DNA of 64,000 bases, from positions 8,850 through 72,849 of the forward strand of contig JBARXJ010000044.1 in NCBI GenBank assembly GCA_049647265.1, written 5' to 3'. The notes under the pieces are model-generated. The model was not told the origin of the DNA, made no database searches, and saw only the letters and a list, made by a program, of their open reading frames with translations. Below are positions 10,313 through 19,643 of the stretch, one piece after another; the first letter of the stretch is position 1; each line of letters starts with the position of its first letter. Source of the DNA: JAAURB01 sp049647265 (lineage in GTDB: Bacteria; Cyanobacteriota; Cyanobacteriia; Cyanobacteriales; Microcoleaceae). The position numbers were made by a program, and so were the translations under genes.

Positions 10313-11776
10313 CTAAGTTAAAGTTAACGGTAATAACACCTCAAATTCTGTTCCTTCTCCAACAGTTGATTTCAGATTAAGTTTTCCTCTGTGGCGTTGA
10401 GTCACAATTTGATGACTAATGGTTAATCCGAGTCCTGTTCCTTTTCCAACGGGTTTTGTTGTGAAAAAGTTCTCAAAAATTCGTTTTTGAATTTCTGGTG
10501 GAATACCCAAACCATTATCAATAATCTGTATTGAAATACAGCGAGGAGATCTATCGGAAACAGGTGGAGTGAGAACTAACAAATCTGTAGAAGTACTAGA
10601 AGAATATTGACTATCGTATTGACTCCTAAAATTGTTTTGCTCTGAGGGGGAAGGCAGTGCGTTGATTTGCAAATTTTCCTGTTGTTGAATTGAATAGTGT
10701 CTCACTTGAGTTCTAATCAAAATTTTGGGTGGTTTTTCTTTTTTATTATTTTCCTCTACCGCATCTAATGCATTGGCGATTAAATTCATAAACACTTGAT
10801 TGATTTGCCCTGGGTAGCAAGATATTTCGGGGATATCGCCGTACTCTTTAATAATTTCTACGCCAAACTTCAATCTATTTTTAAGAATTAATAGAGTATT
10901 ATCTAAACCTTCATGTAGATGAATTTTCTGTCGCGTTTCTGTATCTGTGCGAGTATATCCCCTTAAACTCGTCACCATTTGATTGAGTCTTTTGGATGAG
11001 ATTTGTAGACTTTTAGTCACTTCTGGAATATCTTGTTGAATAAACTCTAAATCAATCTCTTCTTTAATAGTTTCTACTTCCTCGTTAGGCTTTAAAGTAT
11101 GTTTTTCATAGGCTTGCATTAATTCTAGTAAATCTCCTGAATAGTTAGAAAGACATTGAATATTTCCAACAATACAAGCAACAGGATTACGAATTTCGTG
11201 AGCCACTCCTGCTAACATTTGCCCCAGCATTGCTAACTTTTCGGTTTGAATTAGTTGAGCTTGAGTTTTTTCATGTAATAATTCTGTCGCCAATTTGTGA
11301 ATATGAGATTGAGCAATAAGTAAGGTTTGGCTTGCTAAAACGCCATAGTTATTAGAATCCATTTCAACGATAACTGGTTCATACATTAACTCGCTATCTC
11401 GTTGAATTGCGATGTCAGCCGCATCAACAATCTTAGTATTTCCCGGTAAAACTAAAGCATCTTTTTTGGCAAATCGATAAAAGACATGAAGCGATCGCTT
11501 TAAAAACAATTCTCTGCCATATGCCCGACTTAAAATTTCTAAAAAGCGACGGCGTGACACCATACCGACGAATTGATTATTTTCAGTTAAAATAATTCCG
11601 GGAATAGTAGGGCTATAATCAAAAAATTCTTCGAGATCATTACCTGTGGCATTCATTTCCAATTGACATTGAACTGGAGATAAATCCTGAATGGTAGAAT
11701 CAAGATGAATCTCTTCTAGTAGAGGATATTCCAGTTGACAACATGGGGTATGATCGGAAGCTGACGAACGATTCAT
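10313..11776 (-). CDS. Sensor histidine kinase with N-terminal CBS-like region
   Basis: The 487-residue protein has a CBS-pair-like region at about residues 20-150 (PGIILTENNQFVGMVSRRRFLEIL; EPVIVEMDSNNYGVLASQTLL). This is followed by a HisKA dimerisation helix with the phospho-acceptor His193 in GVAHEIRNPV, an N box (QVFMNLIANALDAVEEN) and the G boxes DNGLGIP and GKGTGLGLTI. There are no membrane segments, so it is a soluble autokinase that may sense a nucleotide through the CBS region. A low-complexity insert (about residues 365-400) splits the catalytic domain. No response regulator is adjacent, so it is an orphan kinase of unknown target. Confidence 0.85.
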   Translation of the reverse strand: MNRSSASDHTPCCQLEYPLLEEIHLDSTIQDLSPVQCQLEMNATGNDLEEFFDYSPTIPGIILTENNQFVGMVSRRRFLEILSRAYGRELFLKRSLHVFYRFAKKDALVLPGNTKIVDAADIAIQRDSELMYEPVIVEMDSNNYGVLASQTLLIAQSHIHKLATELLHEKTQAQLIQTEKLAMLGQMLAGVAHEIRNPVACIVGNIQCLSNYSGDLLELMQAYEKHTLKPNEEVETIKEEIDLEFIQQDIPEVTKSLQISSKRLNQMVTSLRGYTRTDTETRQKIHLHEGLDNTLLILKNRLKFGVEIIKEYGDIPEISCYPGQINQVFMNLIANALDAVEENNKKEKPPKILIRTQVRHYSIQQQENLQINALPSPSEQNNFRSQYDSQYSSSTSTDLLVLTPPVSDRSPRCISIQIIDNGLGIPPEIQKRIFENFFTTKPVGKGTGLGLTISHQIVTQRHRGKLNLKSTVGEGTEFEVLLPLTLT

Positions 11777-12318
11777 AGATAAGTACCTGTTGAATGAATA
11801 TGGAATTGAAAAAGGCTATAATTTTTACGAAAATTGATTCACCCTGAGGTTGACTTAATATATACTGAAAAAATTCATAAGATCCACACAATAGATTGAT
11901 TGAGTACGATCAAGAACACTTCAGTAATGGTGCGATATGACTGTATACTTTTGCAAAATCTGTTTAATAGAGGGATAAATTAACCCGAGTTCAAATGAGT
12001 GTAGCAAGTCATGTCTCAAATGAGAGAGATGTCCTCTCTGAGAAACAACTCACTGACTTTAGTATAAATACTTAAAGAGCGACTACGGTCTGAAAAGCGA
12101 TGACACATTAGATTAATTGATTATATTATATGCAACTTGATCAAAAATAGTAAAAATGTATTTTATTTAACAAAATTTTAACCCGAGATCATGATTAACT
12201 TTATTATTGAACTGTCATGATTGGGTTAATCAAAGATTAATAGATTAACAATTGACAGCAATATTTTGCACCACTATTCACGATCGGTTAATTTGACTCT
12301 TTTTCCTGAATCGCTGTA
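11777..12318. other. Spacer, no gene seen
   Basis: AT-rich upstream region of the histidine kinase and downstream region of the next minus-strand gene. Reading frames here are short and lack coding character. Confidence 0.5.
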
Positions 12319-13359
12319 CTATTCGAGGGTATCTGATAAAATCTGTAGGCGCACCTTTCCCTGCTTGCTATCCCCTAATTGAACTTCAATAATCTGACCC
12401 GCTAATTGTTCTAAACAGGTCAATAAAGAACGCAGATGGGGTGTACTGGCTCCCGTATCCACATACAATCGGTCTGCTAAACTGCCGACCCTCTTCCATG
12501 TATTATACAGTTTGGCAATATTTTGTTCAAGTTGGGTGGCTTGCTTAACTAAATCCGCCGCCGTACTCAAACACCCCACTCTTAACGCTTCTTCTAACGC
12601 CATTTCCACATCTACAGACGCTTGAGAAAGGGTTTGGACTTGGGCTGCGGCATCTAAATATTTAGATAAATTACGGGCATCAGAGGTGAGTTGCTTCACC
12701 GTATCGACATCGGGACTTTCAATCATTTCCCGTTGTAATTCATCAATATGAGACTCAGGTAATTTCTCCATTTCTCGCACCAATGGCGCTAAAAACCGAG
12801 GCGGCATCGAACCTTCATTCGCTTTTTCTCGGACTTCATCGGGTAATAAATCTGAACTCATCGCCGTCCACTCATCCGACAACTGCCGCACTTCTCGTCG
12901 GGTAATGCGATCGCCTTGAGTTGCCGCATCACTCACCATTTGCTGAACTTCAACCGGAGATTTTGCCGTTTCTACAAATGCCCGTTTACTAAAATTATTA
13001 ATAGAATCAGGATTCAAAAGTCCCTCTGCTAACAATGTATCGGCGCTATTAGCCAGTTCAATTAAAGAATAAGCTTGACTTTTACTAATTTCTCGTGTTT
13101 TTAGCCAATTCAGAAAACCTGTTCCTCGTCCTTCTCCGCCGCGTTTTTCGCGATCGCGCACAGCCCGTAAAATTCGTCCTCGCCAAATTTCGGTTTGCAA
13201 GTCGAAGCGATCGCAAACTTTCCAAGCCACATCAACTTGTTTCTCAAAATCAGGTTCAGAAATTGCTTCGTCTTCTGGATCGGGTAACTCAAAGTTCAAG
13301 TCAGTAAACTCATTCAGCACCTCTGCCAGTTCAGTTGAAGAAGAAGGGATATCAGCCAT
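12319..13359 (-). CDS. Uncharacterised cyanobacterial protein, helical, HTH-like region
   Basis: A 346-residue soluble, mostly helical, acidic protein that I do not recognise by name. The segment at about residues 80-105 (FLNWLKTREISKSQAYSLIELA) resembles the helix-turn-helix-like core of DUF3102-type proteins, and a long helical region follows. A role in DNA binding is only an inference. It is encoded with good coding character and internal HIP1 sites, and lies about 160 bp upstream of the ECF-like ATPase on the same strand. Confidence 0.7.
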   Translation of the reverse strand: MADIPSSSTELAEVLNEFTDLNFELPDPEDEAISEPDFEKQVDVAWKVCDRFDLQTEIWRGRILRAVRDREKRGGEGRGTGFLNWLKTREISKSQAYSLIELANSADTLLAEGLLNPDSINNFSKRAFVETAKSPVEVQQMVSDAATQGDRITRREVRQLSDEWTAMSSDLLPDEVREKANEGSMPPRFLAPLVREMEKLPESHIDELQREMIESPDVDTVKQLTSDARNLSKYLDAAAQVQTLSQASVDVEMALEEALRVGCLSTAADLVKQATQLEQNIAKLYNTWKRVGSLADRLYVDTGASTPHLRSLLTCLEQLAGQIIEVQLGDSKQGKVRLQILSDTLE

Positions 13360-13516
13360 CCGAGCATTATCTGTTTGGGGATTGCCGGATCATTATGACA
13401 TGATTTGATAATTATTGGTGATTTGTTCTTTGGTTACTGGTTATTCCTAGGGAGTTGGGAGTCGCAAATCAGGAACGACATCACTCACTCCTGAGTCTAA
13501 ATCACTAATGACGCTT

Positions 13517-14176
13517 TCATCGCTTGGGGGATGAGCTTACCGTAGTTTTCTCTAGGGGTTGCAAATCTCCGTGATTCAGTGTCCAACACCGATCTGCCAC
13601 AGCCATTAAGTCTCCCGCATCGTGAGTCACGACGAATAATGTCCAGTGGGTTTTGAGTTTAGCCAGTAAACTCACTAATTGTTGTCGCATTGACCAATCT
13701 AAGCCTGCTGTGGGTTCATCTAACATCAAAATATGAGGTTTTCGGATAAGCTGAACTGCCAGGGCTAGACGGCGCTGCTGTCCACCGCTGAGAGCATGAG
13801 GAGAGGTTTGCAAGGAAAGTTGATTCAGTCCAACTTCGCTGAGGGCATGGTTGACTTGATCGAGGCTGAGTTCGGGATGACCTAAACGTAATTCTTCTAA
13901 AATGGTATTGCCACAAAAATGCCGTTCGGGAAACTGAAACACTAAACCCGCAAGCTGTTGTAGATATTCTGCATTCAGTTTTTTTTCTCGCCAGCAAACT
14001 TGTCCTTTTGTCGGTTCTGCCAGTCCCGCTAAAATTTCGAGTAATGTTGTTTTTCCGGAACCACTTTGACCGATAATCAGTCCCATCTGCTGAGGAGCTA
14101 ATTCTAAATTCACATTTTTTAAAATGGGAGTTGAGCTAGCAACCGGATGATACAGTAAATTTTGAATATGCAGCAT
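13517..14176 (-). CDS. ECF/CbiO-type ABC transporter ATPase
   Basis: The 219-residue ATPase shows Walker A GQSGSGKTT (about residues 36-44), the Q-loop VFQFPERHFCGNTILEEL typical of EcfA/CbiO rather than import ABC proteins, the signature LSGGQQRRLALA, Walker B HILMLDEPTAGLD and a switch His (VVTHD). It would energise an ECF transporter; the EcfT-like protein at 84-1055 is a plausible partner although unlinked. It is slightly short compared with the usual 270 residues because it lacks the C-terminal extension. Confidence 0.85.
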   Translation of the reverse strand: MLHIQNLLYHPVASSTPILKNVNLELAPQQMGLIIGQSGSGKTTLLEILAGLAEPTKGQVCWREKKLNAEYLQQLAGLVFQFPERHFCGNTILEELRLGHPELSLDQVNHALSEVGLNQLSLQTSPHALSGGQQRRLALAVQLIRKPHILMLDEPTAGLDWSMRQQLVSLLAKLKTHWTLFVVTHDAGDLMAVADRCWTLNHGDLQPLEKTTVSSSPKR

Positions 14177-14346
14177 TAATGTAGGGGAAGGGATTTAATC
14201 TATTTCAAATATCACTATCGTATTAAATTATATCATTGCTGGGGATTTTTCTCTATATTTTATTAGGGTTTTAAGCGGATTAAAGATTAACTCGATCTCT
14301 GATTAATTTGCTTTGTTTTAAAATCACTCAGGTCAAAACTATCACT

Positions 14347-15336
14347 ATGATTTTACAGAATTTTAAATCTAAAAACATACAGTGTCTCAGTGCTACGATT
14401 GGCTTTTTGCTATTGAATATCAGTAGTGCCGTGGCAGTCGATCCGTTTCGTTCCTCGACCGAAGCGCGGACACTGAGTCAGCCAGCCGTTGCTGCTTTTG
14501 AGGCGATGTTTGAGCAAGGAAACTATCAAAATGCTCAATGGCATCTTCAGCAAGCTCAATCAGAAGAAAGTCAAGAACCGATGGTTTATGGAATGTTAGC
14601 AACGTTTGCTTATCAACAGCAAGATTGGCAAGCTTTAGCCGATTATACTGAAAAGATTTTAACGGTTTCTCAAGGCTTAAAACTAAGCGATCCTTTGCGA
14701 GGGAATTTATATCTTGCTATTGGTCATTTTATGGAAGGTGCTCATAGCTTAGCCACAGAAGGAACATTACGAGGTGCGCCGAAAGCATTGAATAAATTAG
14801 AGGAAGTTTTCACCGCTCTAGATGCAGCAGAAGCCGTCAACCCAGAAGATCCAGAATTAAATTTAATTCGAGGCTATTTAGAGTTATTTTTATCGTTAAA
14901 TTTACCGTTTAATAGTCCAGAAAATGCCATTACAAAGTTAGAACAATATGGCAGTCCGCGTCATTTAGCTTATCGAGGCATTGCCATTGCTTATCGAGAT
15001 TTAAAACAACTGGATCAAGCTTTAAGTTTTGTCGATAAAGCATTAGAGACTGTTCCAGATCATCCTGAGGTTTTATATTTAAAAGCGCAAATTTTGGCTT
15101 CATTAGGACGGAAAAAAGATCCGATGTTGTTAACAGCAGCACAAGAAAACTTCCAAGCAGCATTAGCTAACCCACAGCAATTACCGAAACGAGTGGTTGC
15201 TCAAATCTTTTATGAACAATGTAAAAATTTAAATCGGATCGATCAAATTCAACGCGCTTGCGATCCACTTCGAGATACAATTAGAGAACGAGACGGTCTT
15301 TGGGGGCCAGTTTCGGAACAAATGCCAACCTTATAA
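14347..15336 (+). CDS. Exported TPR protein
   Basis: From the ATG at 14347 the protein has about 329 residues with a signal peptide (hydrophobic core LSATIGFLLLNISSAVA, cleavage likely before VDPF). An in-frame TTG at 14308 would only extend the N-terminus. It contains TPR-like helix pairs, clearest at HLAYRGIAIAYRDLKQLDQALSFVDKALE and the following pair. It resembles a conserved cyanobacterial exported TPR family of unknown function. The stop overlaps a possible start (TAATG) of the next gene, so the two are probably co-transcribed. Confidence 0.8.
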   Translation: MILQNFKSKNIQCLSATIGFLLLNISSAVAVDPFRSSTEARTLSQPAVAAFEAMFEQGNYQNAQWHLQQAQSEESQEPMVYGMLATFAYQQQDWQALADYTEKILTVSQGLKLSDPLRGNLYLAIGHFMEGAHSLATEGTLRGAPKALNKLEEVFTALDAAEAVNPEDPELNLIRGYLELFLSLNLPFNSPENAITKLEQYGSPRHLAYRGIAIAYRDLKQLDQALSFVDKALETVPDHPEVLYLKAQILASLGRKKDPMLLTAAQENFQAALANPQQLPKRVVAQIFYEQCKNLNRIDQIQRACDPLRDTIRERDGLWGPVSEQMPTL

Positions 15337-15356
15337 TGATTAATTTAGAAACAATT

Positions 15357-15809
15357 ATGAATGTTTATTTTCGCGAATATGATCCGTTTGATTTATGGAT
15401 TTGGATTGAATTTACTACCGTTCCTTCAATTATAGAACGGCAATATGTCGAAGAAGTATTAAATTCTTGGTTTTTACTCGGAAAATTAGGTGGATTTAAT
15501 GCGGAAAGTTTACAAGTCCAAGATACAGGCGTAGACCTTAATTATCTGAATTACGATCCGAATTTATCGAAAGATAATATGATGGCATTAATGCATAACA
15601 TGGGAGAAATTGAATACAATGGGATTTGGTCACGCTGTTGGTTTGATTTAGGTACAAGCGATGCATTTGCGCTTGATGTTTTGATAAATGCTTTAACTCA
15701 ACTGAGTGAAGAATATGTAGTGATTGAAAAGTTAATTATTGGCGGAGAAAATGAAGATTGGCCAGTAGATAGAGAAAATCAAGAAGCTGGTTTTGCAGAT
15801 TATAATTAA
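15357..15809 (+). CDS. DUF3531 family protein
   Basis: A 150-residue soluble protein with the conserved core REYDPFDLWIWIEF, EVLNSWFLLGKLGGFNAESLQ, ALMHNMGEIEYNG and RCWFDLGTSDAFALDVLINAL, which I recognise as DUF3531, found in cyanobacteria and plastid-bearing organisms. Function unknown. I chose the ATG at 15357 because homologues begin near this point; the in-frame ATG at 15336 overlaps the upstream stop and would allow translational coupling. Confidence 0.85.
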   Translation: MNVYFREYDPFDLWIWIEFTTVPSIIERQYVEEVLNSWFLLGKLGGFNAESLQVQDTGVDLNYLNYDPNLSKDNMMALMHNMGEIEYNGIWSRCWFDLGTSDAFALDVLINALTQLSEEYVVIEKLIIGGENEDWPVDRENQEAGFADYN

Positions 15810-15942
15810 TTAATGAAGGAAGAAGGAAGCAGTTCGACAGGCTCACTGACCAGGAAGAAGGAAGAAAGAAAAAGAAACCCTATTAATACATTCATAGGCT
15901 TGTATCTAGTTTATTTTTTAGTTAATTATTCATTAAGTAAAT

Positions 15943-16380
15943 ATGGCAAAATTAGGTAAAATTCGGGTGTTGGCTTTAGGCTTAATTCAACAAGACAACC
16001 GCTTATTTCTTTCTCAAGGATATGATAATATTAAGCAAACCACGTTTTATCGAGCGTTAGGGGGTGGTGTTGACTTTGGAGAACCGAGTCATATTGCTTT
16101 AGAACGAGAATTTCAAGAAGAATTACAAGCGGCTTTAACGAATATTAAATATCTCGGTTGTTTAGAGAATCTCTTTGAATATAACGGTACATTCTATCAT
16201 GAATTAATTCAATTGTATTGTTGTGATTTTGCGGATACTAAATTTTATAATATTGATTCGGTTAAATTTTACGAAAAAGAACGAGAAAAAACAGCCCTTT
16301 GGGTTCCGATTTCACGCTTTTTATCGGGAGAATTAACATTAGTTCCAGAAGGTTTTTTAGACTATTGTGATAGAATGTAA
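15943..16380 (+). CDS. Nudix hydrolase
   Basis: The 145-residue protein carries a complete Nudix box at about residues 41-63, GGVDFGEPSHIALEREFQEEL, with the catalytic REFQEE core. It should hydrolyse a nucleoside diphosphate linked to another group; the substrate cannot be told. The region just upstream (15829-15850) holds a copy of the common short sequence GTTCGACAGGCTCACTGACC. It is followed by a REP palindrome. Confidence 0.9.
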   Translation: MAKLGKIRVLALGLIQQDNRLFLSQGYDNIKQTTFYRALGGGVDFGEPSHIALEREFQEELQAALTNIKYLGCLENLFEYNGTFYHELIQLYCCDFADTKFYNIDSVKFYEKEREKTALWVPISRFLSGELTLVPEGFLDYCDRM

Positions 16381-16388
16381 AATAGATT

Positions 16389-16413
16389 GTAGGGTGCGTC
16401 AATGACGCACTAC
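16389..16413. repeat. REP-like palindrome, left copy
   Basis: GTAGG-GTGCGTCA-a-TGACGCAC-TAC, a near-perfect hairpin. It matches, in inverted orientation, the copy at 17080-17104 at all but two or three positions. Its CTA supplies the stop codon of the adjacent minus-strand gene. Confidence 0.85.
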
Positions 16414-17021
16414 TGAAACGGGATACGCCGATCAAAATCTTCATCCATACAATCTAATAGAAAGTTGGAAATAATTAGAGATAATTGATTAAACCGTTTC
16501 GGAGATAAGCCTGTAGAATTTGCACTCAATATACCATGAGCAAAAACGTGTCTTATAGATCTAGCGAAGCAACTAACATTAATATCATCACCTGCTTTAA
16601 AATCGCACATCATTTGTTTTATATCTTTACCCGTTGAATGTTGTTCAAGAAAATTAGAGATATTGTTACTAGGATCTAGATCACGAATAGCTTTAATAAT
16701 CTCTTCCTGTGATTGAGCATTTTGAATAAATTTTATTTGTGATTCTTTATTGGGCTTCAATCCAATAATATAACAGTAAGTTTCAAATGCAGAGTACACT
16801 AGAAAAATCCTAGTAATTGCTGAATAAAGTTGAGGCGTATCTACACCAGAATAAGTATCCCCTAAATCTAATCCCTTAAAACTTTTTGCCAGTCTAAACC
16901 ATGCTGACCATCTCGATAATTGGGCAAAGTTATTGACTAAATCCTCAGGCAATATGCTGTCAGATTCACGATTTTCAGAAAAAAAGCGAGACCATGCTTT
17001 GGGATAGTTGTTGTTAGACAT
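16410..17021 (-). CDS. HEPN-like uncharacterised protein
   Basis: A 203-residue soluble helical protein that I do not recognise as a named family. Near the C-terminus, CFARSIRHVFAHGIL contains an R-x4-H motif (RHVFAH) of the sort that forms the RNase active site of HEPN proteins, and the mid-protein helix VYSAFETYCYIIG fits a HEPN bundle. Function as an RNase or toxin is inference. It is bracketed by inverted REP-like palindromes, and the left one provides its TAG stop, which suggests it moved as a unit or lost its original C-terminus. Confidence 0.6.
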   Translation of the reverse strand: MSNNNYPKAWSRFFSENRESDSILPEDLVNNFAQLSRWSAWFRLAKSFKGLDLGDTYSGVDTPQLYSAITRIFLVYSAFETYCYIIGLKPNKESQIKFIQNAQSQEEIIKAIRDLDPSNNISNFLEQHSTGKDIKQMMCDFKAGDDINVSCFARSIRHVFAHGILSANSTGLSPKRFNQLSLIISNFLLDCMDEDFDRRIPFQ

Positions 17022-17079
17022 AATCTATTTCACTCAATGACTGATTTTTATAAGTTGAGTTCTAATTTTATTTTAGACT

Positions 17080-17104
17080 GTAGTGCGTTATTAACGCACC
17101 CTAC
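17080..17104. repeat. REP-like palindrome, right copy
   Basis: GTAGTGCGTTA-TTAACGCAC-CCTAC forms a strong hairpin and is the inverted partner of 16389-16413. It lies 59 bp upstream of the HEPN-like gene. Confidence 0.85.
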
Positions 17105-17308
17105 TACTAAGGCTGGCAGGAAACAAATTTAAAGCAAATGTATCATAATTAAAGTGATTTGAAAACTCGAACGGCTTGCTGATAGAAAGTCCCTATAACC
17201 GTTGACTGCTACAAAAAACCCCATATCGTTACCAAATCGAACTACAATTGGTTAAAGTATCAAAATTTGATCAAAGTTGCTAATTTTCCGAATAACAGCA
17301 TTTAACCT

Positions 17309-17815
17309 ATGATTTTGAAAAATTTCTCAAAAACCATTCTTGCTAGCGTTTTAGTACTGTTTCTGTTTATCTCAGGCTGTGGGACAACTGTCTCATCTCC
17401 CCCAACTGCCGATCAAACCTCCACCGAACAAGTCTCTCAACCCGTTGCTGCTGAACCTGTATCGGGGGGCGAGTTTAATCAGTTTTTCCCCAAAGGTCAA
17501 GGAGACTATAAAGTCACATTTCGCCAGGAAAAAACAGGATTTTCTCAGGCCCAACTGTCTCAAGGGGGGACAGATGTAGCACTGCTTTCAATTAATGATA
17601 TCGCCAATAATCCTAGTGCAGCGAGTAAATTTAACAATAGTAGTCAAAGTATGGCCGGATATCCTGCCGTGAGTCAAGGGAAGAATACTACTGCAATTTT
17701 AGTTGGCGATCGCTATCAAGTTAAAGTGAAATCTAATAGTGATTCTTTTACAGAAGCCGACCGCGAACAATGGCTAAAACAATTTAATTTGACGGGTTTA
17801 GCTCGTTTAGATTAA
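17309..17815 (+). CDS. Lipoprotein of unknown function
   Basis: A 168-residue protein with a lipoprotein signal peptide: the positively charged start MILKNFSK, a hydrophobic core, and lipobox ISGC with the acylated Cys at about residue 24. A Thr/Pro/Gln-rich tether follows, then a small domain of about 115 residues (NQFFPKGQGDYKVTFRQEK and VGDRYQVKVKS). It is likely held in the outer or plasma membrane facing the periplasm. No family recognised. Confidence 0.75.
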   Translation: MILKNFSKTILASVLVLFLFISGCGTTVSSPPTADQTSTEQVSQPVAAEPVSGGEFNQFFPKGQGDYKVTFRQEKTGFSQAQLSQGGTDVALLSINDIANNPSAASKFNNSSQSMAGYPAVSQGKNTTAILVGDRYQVKVKSNSDSFTEADREQWLKQFNLTGLARLD

Positions 17816-17870
17816 ACCTCAATTGATTCATTTTACCACCAACAATTAGTAATTTTTCAGGAGCATTATT

Positions 17871-18758
17871 GTGAGCAAATCGATTATTGAATTAGTGGAT
17901 GATCTCCCCACAAAGGGCCCCACTATTATGGTATTAAAAGGCTTAGATTTTGCAGTTCCGGGACAATGGAATAACTTAGTGGGGTTTGATAATACCGTGC
18001 GAACCGTCACGGGAGAAGATGATCCCAGTTTAATTCAAGACATTAGTGAACGGGCATTATGGCTATATAATGATAAATCTGAAGGCTATCAACGGGCGTT
18101 ATGGCTTTATCAAAGAATTGATAATGCTGGAACGGCTCTTGGAACTGCTGCCTTAGCCAATAAAATTAGTGAAAATGTTAGCTTTCTCGGTTTTCTGAAT
18201 AAATTAACCCCTAAAGCAAATAAAGCCCAAGCGATTGATTTATCTTTAAAAGTCGTAGTTGAATTAGTTGCCTTTTGTCAAATAAATGGAATTCCAGGTG
18301 ATAGTATCGGGGAATTTTTAGGGGCATTAGGAAACTATGGCAATGAATCTTTAATGCGAATGGCCGCTTTAGTGTGTTTAGATGGATTGATTCCCTTAGG
18401 GCCAGATTTTCTGATCGCAGTGGGTAGTACAATCTCTAATTTAAGCCCATCGGAATTACAAAAAAATGAAGGATTTAAACGCATCCATGATTTAATTCCC
18501 GGTGGCAACCCAGCCGCTAAATTAGGCTTTGTTCAAGAAAGCTTTAGTTCTGTGCAAGGATGGATGAGTAACTTTGTGGCAGACAGAGGTTTAACTCCAG
18601 AAAAAGTCGTGAAAAATCTTCAAGGTTTTGTCGATATTAGCAACGATAAATTAGATTATGTTGCCGCATTTCTCGATATGACCACGAATTATTATACTCA
18701 TACTGGGGTTCAGACTTTAGCCCGTCGCTTAGTGGAACGGGCCTATGCTGAAATTTAA
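17871..18758 (+). CDS. Conserved cyanobacterial helical protein
   Basis: A 295-residue soluble protein without signal peptide or clear motifs, rich in helices. Codon use and length look genuine. The start is GTG at 17871 with an AGGAGC ribosome-binding site eight to nine bases upstream. It lies 55 bp after the lipoprotein gene, so the two may be co-transcribed. I do not recognise the family. Confidence 0.75.
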   Translation: MSKSIIELVDDLPTKGPTIMVLKGLDFAVPGQWNNLVGFDNTVRTVTGEDDPSLIQDISERALWLYNDKSEGYQRALWLYQRIDNAGTALGTAALANKISENVSFLGFLNKLTPKANKAQAIDLSLKVVVELVAFCQINGIPGDSIGEFLGALGNYGNESLMRMAALVCLDGLIPLGPDFLIAVGSTISNLSPSELQKNEGFKRIHDLIPGGNPAAKLGFVQESFSSVQGWMSNFVADRGLTPEKVVKNLQGFVDISNDKLDYVAAFLDMTTNYYTHTGVQTLARRLVERAYAEI

Positions 18759-18761
18759 CAG

Positions 18762-18794
18762 TAGTTATTAGTTATTAGTTGTTAGTTATTAGTG
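18762..18794. repeat. TTAGTTA-type tandem repeat
   Basis: Several imperfect copies of GTTATTA/GTTAGTTATTA fill the gap between two convergent genes. A similar stretch occurs at 48620-48680. Confidence 0.75.
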
Positions 18795-18845
18795 ATTGGT
18801 CATTGCTTGTTTAACAACTTACTCATGACAAACAACCAATAACGA

Positions 18846-19571
18846 CTAATATCTCTCCCCCATTAACCGCTGTCGCATCCCTTCTGCAATTTTTTGGCCA
18901 AGATAATCTGGGATTAAACTTTCATTCGGCCCGAGGAGATAGAGAATTAACCGGGTTCGTCCTCGCCAGACCAAAAGGTTAGCGTTGACCACGAGTAAGT
19001 CTTCTTGCCAAATGGCATACATGACTTTATAGAATAACCCCGGTTGGTTATCAGCCTCAATGAGCAACGCTGGGAGATGAAACACAGGATCGACGTAAAA
19101 CTCGGTTGCTACGTCCTCTAAGCCAGCGTCAAGGTTAAATTCGACCGCTAACATCTCTTCTACCTCAAAGTGCCCTGCTAGGGCTTCTGTGATGGCGCGG
19201 CTGACATTTTCAGAGGTTTTCTCTGTCAGTGCTTTACCCCCCCGAGAGACCACTAACTTGATAAATACCAACATAGGGGGGTAAATTTGTCCATACAGAC
19301 TTAAGCTGTGAATGGTGAGTCCATAAGCAGCTAGTACCCCGAAAATATCACTCAGTAGGAATGATTGGTTACGGTAAGCAAAATGTAGGGCACTGCGACT
19401 GCCTTCTGGCTTAACTTCGATCACCGCCTGTCTAGTGCGGTAAATCTGATAAGCCAGTTTAAGATTTTGCAACTGAATTTCACTACTGACAAATTGCTCA
19501 TAAAATTGGGGAAACGCTCGGTTGAAGCGCTTTAGCAGGTCTAAAGTTGATGTTTTTAAGCCCGGAGCCAT
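18846..19571 (-). CDS. Tandem ACT-like domain protein
   Basis: A 241-residue soluble protein. Two segments have the ACT pattern: SFLLSDIFGVLAAYGLTIHSLSLYG around residues 70-95, and LIEADNQPGLFYKVMYAIWQEDLLVVNANLLVWRGR around residues 170-205. The second resembles the C-terminal ACT repeats of GlnD. It may bind an amino acid or other small ligand, but there is no catalytic domain. It is divergent from the acetyltransferase gene, 72 bp apart. Confidence 0.7.
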   Translation of the reverse strand: MAPGLKTSTLDLLKRFNRAFPQFYEQFVSSEIQLQNLKLAYQIYRTRQAVIEVKPEGSRSALHFAYRNQSFLLSDIFGVLAAYGLTIHSLSLYGQIYPPMLVFIKLVVSRGGKALTEKTSENVSRAITEALAGHFEVEEMLAVEFNLDAGLEDVATEFYVDPVFHLPALLIEADNQPGLFYKVMYAIWQEDLLVVNANLLVWRGRTRLILYLLGPNESLIPDYLGQKIAEGMRQRLMGERY

Positions 19572-19643
19572 AATTGCGGGGAAGGTACGGGAGATATACT
19601 ATCTAATACGATCATTCATGTTTACTATCATTACCACGCCTGC

